From: a virus
Length of the DNA stretch: 22,255 nucleotides
IMG/VR virus record: IMGVR_UViG_3300008107_000468
Coordinates: 1 to 22,255 of that record
Direction: 5' to 3' (one strand)
Positions within the stretch are counted from its first letter, which is position 1, and each line of letters begins with the position of its first letter. The notes beneath the pieces are model-generated. The model was not told the DNA's origin and searched no databases. It saw nothing but the letters and a program-made list of their open reading frames with translations. The position numbers were made by a program, and so were the translations under genes. Below, one piece after another: positions 1-8,779 of this stretch.

Positions 1-249
1 GGTACTCCGACAATTACTACAGACTGGGGAGCCTTCACAGAGACTAACCCAAATGGTGTTACTGGATACCGTTGCAGAAATGCAATGGAGTTTGCAATAG
101 CAACAGAATGGGTCAAGGACTTAGACCCAGTAGCAATACATAAGAGAGCAGTAGCGTTGTATTCACTAGATGCTATTGCACCACAATACGAACAATACTT
201 TGCAAGACTGCTGACTCTATGGGGAGATGGCTGGTATGAGAGGAAATAA
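1..249 (+). CDS. Glycosyltransferase, GT-B type, C-terminal part
   Basis: The gene enters from outside the window and is open in frame 1 from the first base to TAA at 247-249, giving the last 82 residues. The segment GTPTITTDWGAFTET matches the conserved C-terminal donor-binding loop of GT-B (group 1) glycosyltransferases, where a G-T-P-[VT]-I-x-[ST]-D-x-G-[AG]-F-x-E pattern is typical. The rest is helical with many aromatic residues, as at the end of this fold. It probably transfers a sugar from a nucleotide donor, either to a virion protein or to host material; the acceptor cannot be seen. Its stop overlaps the next start (TAATG), so it belongs to the structural operon. The catalytic N-terminal half is outside the window, so the family is moderately and the substrate not at all supported. 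Confidence 0.6.
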   Translation, partial: GTPTITTDWGAFTETNPNGVTGYRCRNAMEFAIATEWVKDLDPVAIHKRAVALYSLDAIAPQYEQYFARLLTLWGDGWYERK

Positions 250-1145
250 TGCCAACACTTAGCGATATGATAGATGAGGTTCGCTCATCTCTAGCAGGCT
301 ACACCCTGCGTCAAGATAGAATAACCTATCTAAATAGTGCTATAACATCTACTGCTACCGCTATTCCTATTGGCTCAAGTGCCAACCTAGCAAAGGGCAT
401 TATTGAAATTGATGATGAACTTATCTGGGTTGATAATTTTAGCCAAGCAAGCAGCACGCTTAACGCAGCTCCAGGATTTGGTCGAGGCTATCAAAACACT
501 AACGCCTCACCACACGCACAGTATGCACAGATAACCCTTACTCCAACTTTCCCAAAGGTAATGATTAAGAAGGCTATCAACGATGTAATCAATAGCCTCT
601 ATCCTAAACTCTGGTCAGTTGCCTCAACTACTTTTACCTTTAATGCAAGCCAGACAACATATCCGCTACCAGATGATGTCGAGTCAATCCTTTATATGTC
701 TTGGCAGACAACAGGTTCAAGCCTTGAATGGCTACCTATCAACCGCTGGCGTGCAGACCCAATGGCAAACATTGCAACATTTAATACAACAAACACAGTA
801 AATATCTACGAGAACATCCAACCCGGACGAACAGTTCAGGTGTATTACACAACTACTCCTAACACTTTAGATAACCCAACAGATGACTACGCAGATGTAA
901 CAGGATTACCTGGTTCATCTGTAGAGGTAGTAATCCTCGGAGCCTGCTACAAACTGCTCTCTTATGTAGATGCTGGTCGTATCAACTTGAGTTCAGCAGA
1001 AGCTGACCTAAACGATACCAAGATTCCAAGCACAGCAGGCGTTGCTTCATCCCGTTATATCTATGCTCTATTCCAACAAAGACTAAATGACGAAGCGCTT
1101 AAACTGCAAGATAAATTCCCAATCCGTATCCATTACACCAAGTAA
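249..1145 (+). CDS. Virion adaptor/tail-associated protein (putative)
   Basis: A 298-residue protein. The start ATG overlaps the stop of the glycosyltransferase and has a purine-rich GAGAGGA just upstream. Residues about 50-95 hold a small beta module (IIEIDDELIWV, then GFGRGYQNT and a His-Ala pair) that recurs in the next gene as NEEIVFV followed by SRGQAGT. The middle, around 100-125, is helical and is followed by a beta-rich half with a YPLPDD turn. The C-terminus contains a helical stretch (VEVVILGACYKLLSY). Size, operon position and composition fit a head-to-tail adaptor or tail tube protein of the T7 gp11 kind, but I see no diagnostic motif. It could equally be a baseplate or neck protein. 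The CDS call is firm; the role is inferred from position. Confidence 0.6.
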   Translation: MPTLSDMIDEVRSSLAGYTLRQDRITYLNSAITSTATAIPIGSSANLAKGIIEIDDELIWVDNFSQASSTLNAAPGFGRGYQNTNASPHAQYAQITLTPTFPKVMIKKAINDVINSLYPKLWSVASTTFTFNASQTTYPLPDDVESILYMSWQTTGSSLEWLPINRWRADPMANIATFNTTNTVNIYENIQPGRTVQVYYTTTPNTLDNPTDDYADVTGLPGSSVEVVILGACYKLLSYVDAGRINLSSAEADLNDTKIPSTAGVASSRYIYALFQQRLNDEALKLQDKFPIRIHYTK

Positions 1146-1154
1146 GGCAGATAA

Positions 1155-2120
1155 ATGACTAGACAGTATTCAAGTATTAGCGTTGAGACAACGCTTAATA
1201 GCAGTATAAATACTACCGCTACTACTATGGTTCTTCCATCAATCTCTGCTGCTACAGCCTTATTGGGTGGTGTAACACTTGCTGCAGGTAACGTAGATAT
1301 CTTTACCGTTGCGATAGATGTAGACACTATCAATGAAGAAATTGTTTTTGTAACAGGTGTGTCTGGTGACACACTAACCATCAGTCGAGGTCAAGCAGGA
1401 ACAGGAAATCCCGGAGTATCTGGTATTACTCACAGCGCTGGTGCTTCCGTAAAGCACGTACTTACCTCATCTGACTTGATCTTCTTCCGTAACAATGCCT
1501 CACCTGTAGCATCCTTTGGATTTAGCGGATCTACGTCTGGAACTACTACAGTCCAGGCAACCGCTGTTGCTGGCACTACAACCCTGACACTGCCTGCTGC
1601 TACCGATACCTTGGTGGGTAAGGCAACTACAGATACTTTAACTAATAAGACTCTAACCAGTCCAACAATCAACACTGGAACAATCGCTACTCCAGCAATT
1701 ACTGGTGGCACAAGCACTAACACAGTTCTTGTCTCACCAGAAGAACGCACCACAGTATCTGCCACAGCAGCAACTGGCACTATTAACTTTGATGCAGTAA
1801 CGCAAAGCGTTCTTTATTACACAACTAACTCTAGCGCCAACTGGACTCTCAATGTTCGAGGCAGTTCGGGTACTACTCTTAATTCAATGCTTGCCACAGG
1901 CGATTCAATAACTGTTGTGTTCTTGGCTACTAACGGATCAACTGCATATTATCCAACCGCCTATCAGATAGATGGCGTTGCTGTTACTCCAAAGTGGCAA
2001 GGTGGAACTGCTCCAACTGCTGGCAATGCTTCATCTATTGATGCCTATTCCTTAACTATTATTAAGACTGCTTCAACTCCAACTTATACAATCATAGCTA
2101 GCCAAACAAAATTTGCGTAA
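1155..2120 (+). CDS. Tail fibre/spike-like protein
   Basis: A 321-residue protein rich in Thr, Ser, Ala and Gly, with almost no Cys, His or Trp. Residues about 55-100 repeat the NEEIVFV / SRGQAGTG / HSAGASVKHV module also seen in the preceding protein, which suggests a shared N-terminal attachment domain. Residues about 145-190 carry the low-complexity pattern LTLPAATDTLVGKATTDTL and TLTNKTLTSPTI, which is very common in phage tail fibres and probably forms a trimeric beta-structured shaft. The C-terminal 120 residues form a beta-rich knob. An AAGG lies 8-11 nt before the ATG, and the gene is 9 nt from its upstream neighbour. I infer that it is a structural appendage; the receptor is unknown. 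Confidence 0.7.
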   Translation: MTRQYSSISVETTLNSSINTTATTMVLPSISAATALLGGVTLAAGNVDIFTVAIDVDTINEEIVFVTGVSGDTLTISRGQAGTGNPGVSGITHSAGASVKHVLTSSDLIFFRNNASPVASFGFSGSTSGTTTVQATAVAGTTTLTLPAATDTLVGKATTDTLTNKTLTSPTINTGTIATPAITGGTSTNTVLVSPEERTTVSATAATGTINFDAVTQSVLYYTTNSSANWTLNVRGSSGTTLNSMLATGDSITVVFLATNGSTAYYPTAYQIDGVAVTPKWQGGTAPTAGNASSIDAYSLTIIKTASTPTYTIIASQTKFA

Positions 2121-2129
2121 GGAGTAGTA

Positions 2130-2969
2130 ATGCCTTTATTAGGAACTAGGGCCGGCGCTTCAGCTAGCGCTTATGGGTTAATGGTATTGCCAAAACCAAT
2201 CGTTTCAGGAGGCACTCTCACATCTGATTCTACTTACTATTACCGAACTTTTACTGTTGATGGAACTCTTAGCATAAGTGGAGCATTGCTTACTGCTGAT
2301 TTAATGGCAGTTGCAGGTGGTGGCGCAGGTGGCAGCGGCCTTGGTGGAGTTGGTGGCGGTGGTGGTGCAGGCGGATTCCGCGTGCTTACATCTCAATCAC
2401 TTGCAGTCGGCTCTTATTCTGTAACAGTCGGTGGTGGTGGTGCTGGTAATGGAACTGGTGTTGGTGGTAGTGGAACTGCTAGTTCTTTAGGAAGTTTAAT
2501 TGCAGTATCTGGTGGCGGCGGTGGTGGATCTGGCGATGCCAGTACTCCACAACCAAAGAACGGTGTTGCTGGTGGTTCTGGTGGTGGCGCGGGATTTTAC
2601 ACTGGTGGCGGTAGCCCATCTTACGGCAGCGGTGGTGCAGGAAACACTGGCGGGTATTCACCCGTAGAAGGATATGCAGGTTCTGGTTCCGCATCCTTTA
2701 CAGCAGGCGGTGGCGGTGGTGCAACAGGTGCTGGTGGTTTACCTACTGCTGGTGCAGGCGATAGTTCTTATTCATCTTGGGCAACCGTAACTTCTACTGG
2801 TTCTAGTGGGGTTTATTCCGCTGGTGGTATTGGATATGTTGGCACAACTACTAACGGACCTGTTAACTCTGGGTTTGGTGGAAGTGGTGGATGGACTGCA
2901 GGAGGCGTAGCCGTTGGAACCGGTGGCTCTGGAGTTGTTATTATTCGATACTTAAAGACGGCGGTATAA
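2130..2969 (+). CDS. Glycine-rich tail tip/receptor-binding protein
   Basis: A 279-residue protein with a GGAG ribosome site. After a short N-terminus comes a TYYYRTFTVDGTLSISG strand segment, then from about residue 65 to the end a glycine-rich region with repeated GGGGGAGG blocks, closing with GGSGVVIIRY. This is the architecture of phage glycine-rich adhesins in which Gly tracts pack as polyglycine-II helices to form a receptor-binding tip. The ending is shared almost exactly with the genes at 3538 and 4876, so the three tips are paralogous. Unlike those two, it lacks the N-terminal beta domain, which is instead encoded alone by the next gene. Codons are dominated by GGT and GGC, giving a strong nucleotide repeat. 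Confidence 0.75.
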   Translation: MPLLGTRAGASASAYGLMVLPKPIVSGGTLTSDSTYYYRTFTVDGTLSISGALLTADLMAVAGGGAGGSGLGGVGGGGGAGGFRVLTSQSLAVGSYSVTVGGGGAGNGTGVGGSGTASSLGSLIAVSGGGGGGSGDASTPQPKNGVAGGSGGGAGFYTGGGSPSYGSGGAGNTGGYSPVEGYAGSGSASFTAGGGGGATGAGGLPTAGAGDSSYSSWATVTSTGSSGVYSAGGIGYVGTTTNGPVNSGFGGSGGWTAGGVAVGTGGSGVVIIRYLKTAV

Positions 2970-2973
2970 TTTA

Positions 2974-3537
2974 ATGCCAATCCTAGGAATTATGGCCTCG
3001 GCAATGTCTGCCAATCTATGGCAACCAGAAGGCGCCTATGACTCTTTGGCTACGGTAACGCTGTCTGCTGCTACAGCATCTATTGAATTTGCTGGTATCC
3101 CAAGTACATACAAGCATTTGCAGATTAGAGGAATTGGTAGAAGCACTCAAACGCCTGATACTTCAGTAAATGTTTATTTGAGATTAAATAGTGATAGTGG
3201 TAGTAATTATTCAACACATTATTTAACAGGAAATGGTAGTAGTGCTAGCTCTGGTTCTGCAACAAGCACAACCTTTATTTATACTGGAGCAGTTACTGCT
3301 GCCGGTTCAACTGCTAGTATTTTTGAAAGTTCAGTAATTGATATTTTAGATTATGCAAACACAAACAAATATAAAACTGTAAGAACACTTGCTGGTTGGG
3401 ATGCAAATGGAAGCGGTCTTGTTAGTTTTTGGTCTGGTTCTTGGAGAAATACTAATGCGACTACAACAATTACTTTATTGCCAAATCTTGGCAACTGGGC
3501 GCAATATTCACAATTCGCACTTTACGGAATAAAATAA
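2974..3537 (+). CDS. Tail beta-domain protein without glycine-rich tip
   Basis: A 187-residue protein of the same fold as the N-terminal halves of the next two proteins. Shared landmarks are an ATASIEFAGIP strand near residue 33, a VNVYLRLNSDSGSNYSTHYL motif, a YANTNKYKTVRT segment and the closing FALYGIK. It ends exactly where the others continue from FSLYGIA into the glycine-rich region, so it is a one-domain version. The spacing to the previous gene is only 4 nt and the ribosome site is weak, which suggests translational coupling. It is probably a tail appendage subunit that could pair with the tip-only protein encoded just before it. The domain recurs in many phage tail proteins, but I cannot name a biochemical role. 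Confidence 0.7.
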   Translation: MPILGIMASAMSANLWQPEGAYDSLATVTLSAATASIEFAGIPSTYKHLQIRGIGRSTQTPDTSVNVYLRLNSDSGSNYSTHYLTGNGSSASSGSATSTTFIYTGAVTAAGSTASIFESSVIDILDYANTNKYKTVRTLAGWDANGSGLVSFWSGSWRNTNATTTITLLPNLGNWAQYSQFALYGIK

Positions 3538-4866
3538 ATGGCTACCAATACATACGTTGCATTAGACAAGGTCACCGTTGGAACTGCTACGGCATCTGTA
3601 ACTTTTAGCAGCATTAGTTCTGCATATACTGACCTTGTAATTGTGGCAAGCGGAACAGCAACAGCAGGCGGACCTTCAACCTTAGTTCGTTTTAATGGCG
3701 ATACAACTTCTAACTATTCTTACACCTATTTAACTGGAGATGGCACTTCTTCCACTTCGGGGCGTGGCTCTACCCAAACTTCTATAGTCGCTAGTTACAA
3801 TGGTGCTCCGTTTAGTTCGCCTAATACAAACATCATTCAGGTTATGAATTATACTAACACCACAACCTTTAAGACAGTTATTTGTCGAGCAGGTCAAACT
3901 TCATATGGCACAGATGCCATTGTTGGACTTTGGCGCAAAACTCCAGAAGCAATTACTTCAATAACTTTAACTACATCTTCAAGCACTTATGCCGCTGGCT
4001 CCACCTTCTCGTTGTATGGCATTGCCGCAAGCGGTGCTGGTGCCAAAGCAACTGGTGGAACTGTTTATTCAGACAGCCAGTATTACTACCACGCATTTAC
4101 AGCCAATGGTACATTCACACCAACACAATCATTGACTTGTGACTACCTAGTAGTTGCAGGCGGTGCAGGTGGCGGCGCTCAACACGGCGGCGGTGGTGGT
4201 GCAGGTGGTCTTCGCTCAACTGTAAGTGCTACAGGCGGTGGTGGCTCATTAGAATCAGCCGTAACTTTGGCTAGCGCAACTGCTTACGCAGTAACTGTTG
4301 GTGCAGGCGGTGCAGGAAGCACAAGCATTAGCAATCGTGGTTTAAGCGGTACTAACTCAAGTTTCATTGGCGGCGTAGTTTCTATTACATCTACTGGTGG
4401 CGGTGGTGGTGGTTCGCGTTTAGTTGAACAAACTGGATCAACAGGCGGCTCTGGCGGTGGCGGTGGTTTTCTTTCCCTTGGTGGATCTGGAACAGCTAAT
4501 CAAGGTGTTGCTGGTGGAAATGACTCAGGAAATAGATCAGCAGGCGGTGGCGGTGGTGGCGCATCTGCTGTCGGTGGAAATTCTGCTGTAGGGTCAGTTG
4601 GTGGCAACGGCGGCTCAGGTGTTGCAACTTCAATTACTGGATCATCAGTTTCATACGCAGGTGGCGGTGGTGGTGGATCTTCGGGTGGTGGTGCCGCTGG
4701 AACAGGCGGCTCAGGCGGCGGCGGCGCTGGATCAACAGGTTCTGCAACTGGTACGGCTGGAACAACTAATTTAGGTGGCGGTGGCGGTGGTGGTGGCTTC
4801 GACGCAACAGCAGGCAACGGCGGCAACGGCGGTTCAGGTATTGTAATCATTCGGTACGCGAAGTAA
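3538..4866 (+). CDS. Two-domain tail protein: beta domain plus glycine-rich tip
   Basis: A 442-residue protein starting immediately after the stop of the previous gene with no clear ribosome site, so it is probably coupled. Residues 1-165 are the beta domain (ATASVTFSSI, VRFNGDTTSNYSYTYL, FSLYGIAA). A linker with QYYYHAFTANGTFTP leads at about residue 200 into a long Gly region with poly-Gly runs up to seven residues, ending GGSGIVIIRYAK. The reverse strand of the Gly region reads as an artificial proline-rich ORF, a shadow of GGT/GGC codons. The likely function is receptor recognition at the tail tip, by analogy with polyglycine adhesins. Closest relatives in the window are the next gene (same architecture) and the split pair upstream. 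Confidence 0.75.
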   Translation: MATNTYVALDKVTVGTATASVTFSSISSAYTDLVIVASGTATAGGPSTLVRFNGDTTSNYSYTYLTGDGTSSTSGRGSTQTSIVASYNGAPFSSPNTNIIQVMNYTNTTTFKTVICRAGQTSYGTDAIVGLWRKTPEAITSITLTTSSSTYAAGSTFSLYGIAASGAGAKATGGTVYSDSQYYYHAFTANGTFTPTQSLTCDYLVVAGGAGGGAQHGGGGGAGGLRSTVSATGGGGSLESAVTLASATAYAVTVGAGGAGSTSISNRGLSGTNSSFIGGVVSITSTGGGGGGSRLVEQTGSTGGSGGGGGFLSLGGSGTANQGVAGGNDSGNRSAGGGGGGASAVGGNSAVGSVGGNGGSGVATSITGSSVSYAGGGGGGSSGGGAAGTGGSGGGGAGSTGSATGTAGTTNLGGGGGGGGFDATAGNGGNGGSGIVIIRYAK

Positions 4867-4875
4867 GGGGAGATA

Positions 4876-6240
4876 ATGCCAAATAATTATGTCTTACTAG
4901 AACGCATCGAACTCAACGCTTCGGCAGCTTCGGTAACCTTCTCCAACATTCCGCAGACCGGTTATACTGATCTGAAGATTGTTGTATCTGCGCGGTCAAC
5001 TGATGCTAATAATATTTACATAACATTTAATGGAGTAACTACTTCTTACGCTTCACGCTTTCTGTATGGAACTGGTTCTGCCGCAGCCTCAGGAAACGAT
5101 GCTACACGTTATGTTGGAACAACAAATGACTCAACCACAACTGCTAATACTTTCGGTAATGCAGAAATTTATATTCCTAATTACACATCTAGTAATTTTA
5201 AGTCAGTATCAACAGACTCAGTAGGCGAAACAAATGCCACTACTATTTATTCTGTTTTGGATGCTCAACTGTGGTCTAATACAGCAGCAATTACAAGCAT
5301 TGCTTTAGCCCCTTCATCTGGTTCCTATGTCCAATACTCAACCTTCAGCCTCTACGGTCTAGCAGCAGTCGGCACTACACCTGCCATTGCGCCAAAGGCT
5401 AGCGGTGGAAATGTGATTGCAACTGATGGTACTTACTGGTATCACGCCTTCCTTGCATCAGGAACATTTACTCCGCAGGTTGGTTTAACTGCTGATGTGT
5501 TAGTCATTGCAGGTGGCGGTTCTGGTGGAAGTTACTACGGCGGTGGTGGTGGTGCTGGTGGAGTATGTAATCAGACATCAAGGTCAATAGTTACAGGTTC
5601 TTATACCGTAACTATCGGTGCTGGCGGAGCCAGCGCAAACGCAGTACAGGGAAACAACGGTAGCAATTCTGTTTTTGACACTATCACTGCTAATGGCGGT
5701 GGCGGTGGTGGTCGTTGGGTAACAACTTCTGCTAATGGAAGCGCTGGCGGTTCCGGTGGTGGCGGATCAATGGGAACTGCTGCTGGTAACTCAACTACAG
5801 GCGGCGCTGCGAATCAGGGTACATCTGGTGGAGCAACAGGCTATGGCTTTGCTGGAGGAAATGGTTATCGCGGAACTCCGCCTGCTTACAAAGGTGGCGG
5901 TGGTGGTGGCTCCGGTGCTGTTGGTGCTAACGCAACAACTGATAACACAACTCCTGGTGCAAACGGTGGTGCGGGATTAAATACTTGGTCAACTTGGGCA
6001 ACCGCAACTTCAACTGGTGTCAGCGGTTACTACGCAGGTGGTGGCGGTGGCAGTACAGAGGGTTCAACACCAGGTACTGGTGGTGCTGGTGGTGGAGGAA
6101 CTGGATCAATCGGCGGATCATTAACCGTAGCAACATCTGGAATAGTTAACACAGGTTCTGGCGGTGGGGCAGATGGTGCAATCGTGCCATCTGGCGCAGG
6201 CGGTTCGGGAATTGTTATTATTAGATATCCAATAGTTTAA
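4876..6240 (+). CDS. Two-domain tail protein: beta domain plus glycine-rich tip
   Basis: A 454-residue paralogue of the preceding protein, with an AGGGGAG ribosome site. The N-terminal beta domain (ASAASVTFSNIP, IYITFNGVTTSYASRFLYG, FSLYGLAA) spans about residues 1-168. The hinge GTYWYHAFLASGTFTP leads to the Gly-rich tip at about residue 205, which ends GGSGIVIIRYPIV. The tip contains a WSTWATATSTG segment also found in the 2130 gene (WATVTSTG), so tip segments are shared across paralogues in a mosaic way. It probably binds receptor. Several related tips in tandem imply either a hetero-oligomeric tip or a reservoir for recombination. Confidence 0.75.
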   Translation: MPNNYVLLERIELNASAASVTFSNIPQTGYTDLKIVVSARSTDANNIYITFNGVTTSYASRFLYGTGSAAASGNDATRYVGTTNDSTTTANTFGNAEIYIPNYTSSNFKSVSTDSVGETNATTIYSVLDAQLWSNTAAITSIALAPSSGSYVQYSTFSLYGLAAVGTTPAIAPKASGGNVIATDGTYWYHAFLASGTFTPQVGLTADVLVIAGGGSGGSYYGGGGGAGGVCNQTSRSIVTGSYTVTIGAGGASANAVQGNNGSNSVFDTITANGGGGGGRWVTTSANGSAGGSGGGGSMGTAAGNSTTGGAANQGTSGGATGYGFAGGNGYRGTPPAYKGGGGGGSGAVGANATTDNTTPGANGGAGLNTWSTWATATSTGVSGYYAGGGGGSTEGSTPGTGGAGGGGTGSIGGSLTVATSGIVNTGSGGGADGAIVPSGAGGSGIVIIRYPIV

Positions 6241-6251
6241 GGAGAAATAGA

Positions 6252-6569
6252 ATGTCACATTGGGCAGAGATAGATGAGAACAACATTGTTGTTCGAGTAC
6301 TTGTAGGCGATAACAATGACCCTAACGGCGACGAAGGCTACCAATGGTTGCTAGATAACCTTGGTGGTACTTGGGTTAAGACCTCATACAACGGCAACAT
6401 CCGCAAGAACTACGCAGGTATCGGTTACTCATACGATGCAACCCGCGATGCGTTCATTGCACCTAAGCCAGAGTGCCATCCAGACGCGGTGGTATTTGAC
6501 GAAGAGACTTGCACCTGGTCTTGTCCAGATGCCACACACGTAGTAATTATAGGAGAAGAAAATGTCTGA
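6252..6569 (+). CDS. Small conserved tail-accessory protein
   Basis: A 105-residue acidic protein with a strong AGGAG site. The opening MSHWAEIDENNIVVRVLVGDN and the later YAGIGYSYDATRDAFIAPKP resemble a small protein often found next to tail-fibre genes of aquatic phages, usually of unknown function. The end is rich in Cys, Trp and acidic residues (CTWSCPDA). It overlaps the next gene by 8 nt. Position directly after the receptor-binding genes suggests a fibre assembly chaperone or small structural component, but this is inference. I do not see a known catalytic motif. Confidence 0.6.
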   Translation: MSHWAEIDENNIVVRVLVGDNNDPNGDEGYQWLLDNLGGTWVKTSYNGNIRKNYAGIGYSYDATRDAFIAPKPECHPDAVVFDEETCTWSCPDATHVVIIGEENV

Positions 6570-6789
6570 TAAGAAACTAATCGTTGATCTTGCTAAAGGC
6601 ACACAGACTTACGTTGATCTAACTCCAGAAGAGATCGAACAGCGTGCAGTAGATGCACAGGCTGCTGCTATTGAAAAGGCAGAGCGCGATGCTGAGGCAG
6701 AAGCAAAGGCTGATGCAAAACTATCAGCACAAGCAAAGCTCGCAGCACTTGGCTTAACCGGTGAAGAGATTGCAGCACTGTCTAACTGA
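6562..6789 (+). CDS. Small Ala/Glu-rich coiled-coil protein
   Basis: A 75-residue protein with an AGGAG site inside the end of the upstream gene. Residues 1-25 hold a short beta part (IVDLAKGTQTYVDLTPEEI). The rest is an Ala/Glu/Lys helix predicted to coil, ending KLAALGLTGEEIAALSN. Small proteins with this N-terminal and C-terminal pattern are common beside phage tail-fibre genes; their role is unknown, perhaps assembly. The stop at 6787-6789 is followed in the +1 frame by 22 more open codons up to TAA at 6851-6853 (see findings), and a small hairpin (5-bp stem, 6799-6812) lies just beyond the stop. Confidence 0.55.
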   Translation: MSDKKLIVDLAKGTQTYVDLTPEEIEQRAVDAQAAAIEKAERDAEAEAKADAKLSAQAKLAALGLTGEEIAALSN

Positions 6790-6865
6790 AGACCTGTTCC
6801 CGCTAGCGCGGGACATTGATGATGCGGTAGATGAAGCAGAATTACAAATATACTAAGGAGTGGCA

Positions 6866-8779
6866 ATGCCATATGGCGATGATATAACCGAGGGAATCCC
6901 CTACGTACTCTCCAACCCTGCAGGATCTACTGCCTATATTCCAACTGGTCCAGCCTACGACGTAGCCTTTGCATCACAACCGTTCTTTCTTGCTGCATCC
7001 GATGAACAACCTTATCGTCGAGTAACAGCGCAGTATCGCAAGCAACAGATTGACCAGACGCGTGAACCTGGTGAGCAGACACTTACCGGTTGGTGGGTTA
7101 GAAGTCAATCCTCGTTCCACTTAGGTGCGGGGATTAAGTATTTCGAGCCTATACAAGAAGAGTCTTTGCGCTTTCAATACACAGAGTCTAAAGGTATAGA
7201 TGTCTGGACTAGAGGACAAGCGACTCTGCTAAATGATACTGCTTCGTTCTATTCAGGTGCAGCCCCTGCTCAGATGATCGGTGTCAACGATGGCACCAAT
7301 GATTGTATTATCTTTACAGATGGAACTGCTCTAAAAAAACAAGCAACATCTGCTGGATCACCTACCACTATTGCTCAAGCTGGTACAGCATCTACTATCT
7401 ACAGCCTTACTACTGATGGTTCAAACTATTATTTTATTAACGGCACCAAGATACACAAAGGTTCAGTCGGGGCGACACCTGCTGATTCTGAAATCTATGA
7501 CACCCCATCAGTAACTAGAGCAACGATCCGCTATGTAAAGCAGCGCCTTCTTGTTGCCATTGGTCCTGCTATCTATGAACTTAACGCTAACGCTACATCA
7601 TCTGCAGCGCTACCTACTGCTTTGTACACCCATCCTAATTCATCTTGGGTATGGTCAAGTATCTCTGAAGGACCACAGGCTATCTACATTTCAGGTTATG
7701 ATCCAAACGGAACATCATCATCTGTCTTTAAGGTTGGCCTTGATGCTACAACTCCAAACGCTTTAGGTTTCCCAACACTAGAAACACCTACCGTTATTAT
7801 TGATATGCCAAACGGTGAGCGCATCAATGACTTTGATGTTTACCTTGGCACTTATGCTGTACTTGCCACCAGTGAAGGTTTTAGAGTCGGCATTGCTGAC
7901 GCAACTGGAGATGTTCAGTATGGGCCGTTGCTCTTTAGAGATGCCGCCTGTAACGCTATCGCTTTCAAAGATAGTTATGCCTACCTTGCAACCCTTGTAG
8001 ATAGCGAAGCAGGGCTAGTGCGAGTAGATCTATCTACAACTGTCTTAGCTAGTTCTCTGTATTTTCCTTGGGCTTGGGATCTTATTGCTGCTGGAAATGG
8101 AACAGCCTCAACTCAGGTTGCCTTCTTTGGTAACTCAGACAGGTTGGCATTTAATACTGGCAATAACATCTGGGCTGAATCTACAACTAACCTAGTAGCA
8201 ACAGGTTACCTACGTACCGGTTATATCCGCTACAACACACTTGAGACTAAGATCTACAAACTATTACAAGCTCGTATTGATACTGCCAATGGTGGTCTTA
8301 GTATTGAATCTATTGACTCAAGAGATACCACATACAACATTGGTACATTCTCACAAGGAACAACTGTTCCTGAGATCAACGTAAACTACCCAACTACAGC
8401 ACAAGAGTATCTTGGCTTTAAGTTCACTATGTCTAGATCAACTACTGATGCTACCAAGGGTCCACTATTTACTGGATACCAGTTAAAGTCACTGCCAGCA
8501 GTTCCCCGTCAGCGCCTGATCCAATACCCAGTCTTCTGCTATGACCACGAGAGCGACAAGTTCAGCAACGAAGTGGGATACGAAGGATCTGCCTATGCTC
8601 GTATGTCTCAATTAGAGCAGATTGAAAATGTTGGTGACACCATCCGCGTTCAAGATTTTAGAACCGGTGAGTCATACCTTGGCATCATCGAAGAGATGGA
8701 TTTCATCAACAGAACTCCAGAAGATAAACGATTCTCTGGATTTGGCGGCACACTCCTAGTCACGATTCGGACGGTCTAA
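6866..8779 (+). CDS. Large beta-rich tail protein (tail tube/nozzle-like)
   Basis: A 637-residue protein. A GTG six nt upstream is in frame, but AAGGAG at 6855-6860 sits at the right distance from ATG 6866, so I chose 6866. The protein is dominated by repeated short strands with turns: DGSNYYFING, QRLLVAIGPAIYEL, SSVFKVGLD, TYAVLATSEGFRVGI, DSYAYLATLVDS. That spacing is expected of beta-propeller blades around residues 150-420. The C-terminal third is another beta domain. Size, blades and position before the lysis genes resemble the nozzle proteins of podovirus tails (T7 gp12 type). This is an analogy rather than a proven relation. Its TAA overlaps the next ATG (TAATG). Confidence 0.6.
   Translation: MPYGDDITEGIPYVLSNPAGSTAYIPTGPAYDVAFASQPFFLAASDEQPYRRVTAQYRKQQIDQTREPGEQTLTGWWVRSQSSFHLGAGIKYFEPIQEESLRFQYTESKGIDVWTRGQATLLNDTASFYSGAAPAQMIGVNDGTNDCIIFTDGTALKKQATSAGSPTTIAQAGTASTIYSLTTDGSNYYFINGTKIHKGSVGATPADSEIYDTPSVTRATIRYVKQRLLVAIGPAIYELNANATSSAALPTALYTHPNSSWVWSSISEGPQAIYISGYDPNGTSSSVFKVGLDATTPNALGFPTLETPTVIIDMPNGERINDFDVYLGTYAVLATSEGFRVGIADATGDVQYGPLLFRDAACNAIAFKDSYAYLATLVDSEAGLVRVDLSTTVLASSLYFPWAWDLIAAGNGTASTQVAFFGNSDRLAFNTGNNIWAESTTNLVATGYLRTGYIRYNTLETKIYKLLQARIDTANGGLSIESIDSRDTTYNIGTFSQGTTVPEINVNYPTTAQEYLGFKFTMSRSTTDATKGPLFTGYQLKSLPAVPRQRLIQYPVFCYDHESDKFSNEVGYEGSAYARMSQLEQIENVGDTIRVQDFRTGESYLGIIEEMDFINRTPEDKRFSGFGGTLLVTIRTV

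Noticed and set aside
4500-4850. 116-codon Pro-rich reverse frame
   Set aside because: Mirror of the GGT/GGC codons of the Gly-rich tip; no independent start signal.
2130-6240. Diversity-generating retroelement in the tail genes
   Set aside because: No reverse transcriptase or template repeat seen; the Gly repeats are explained by the protein design.
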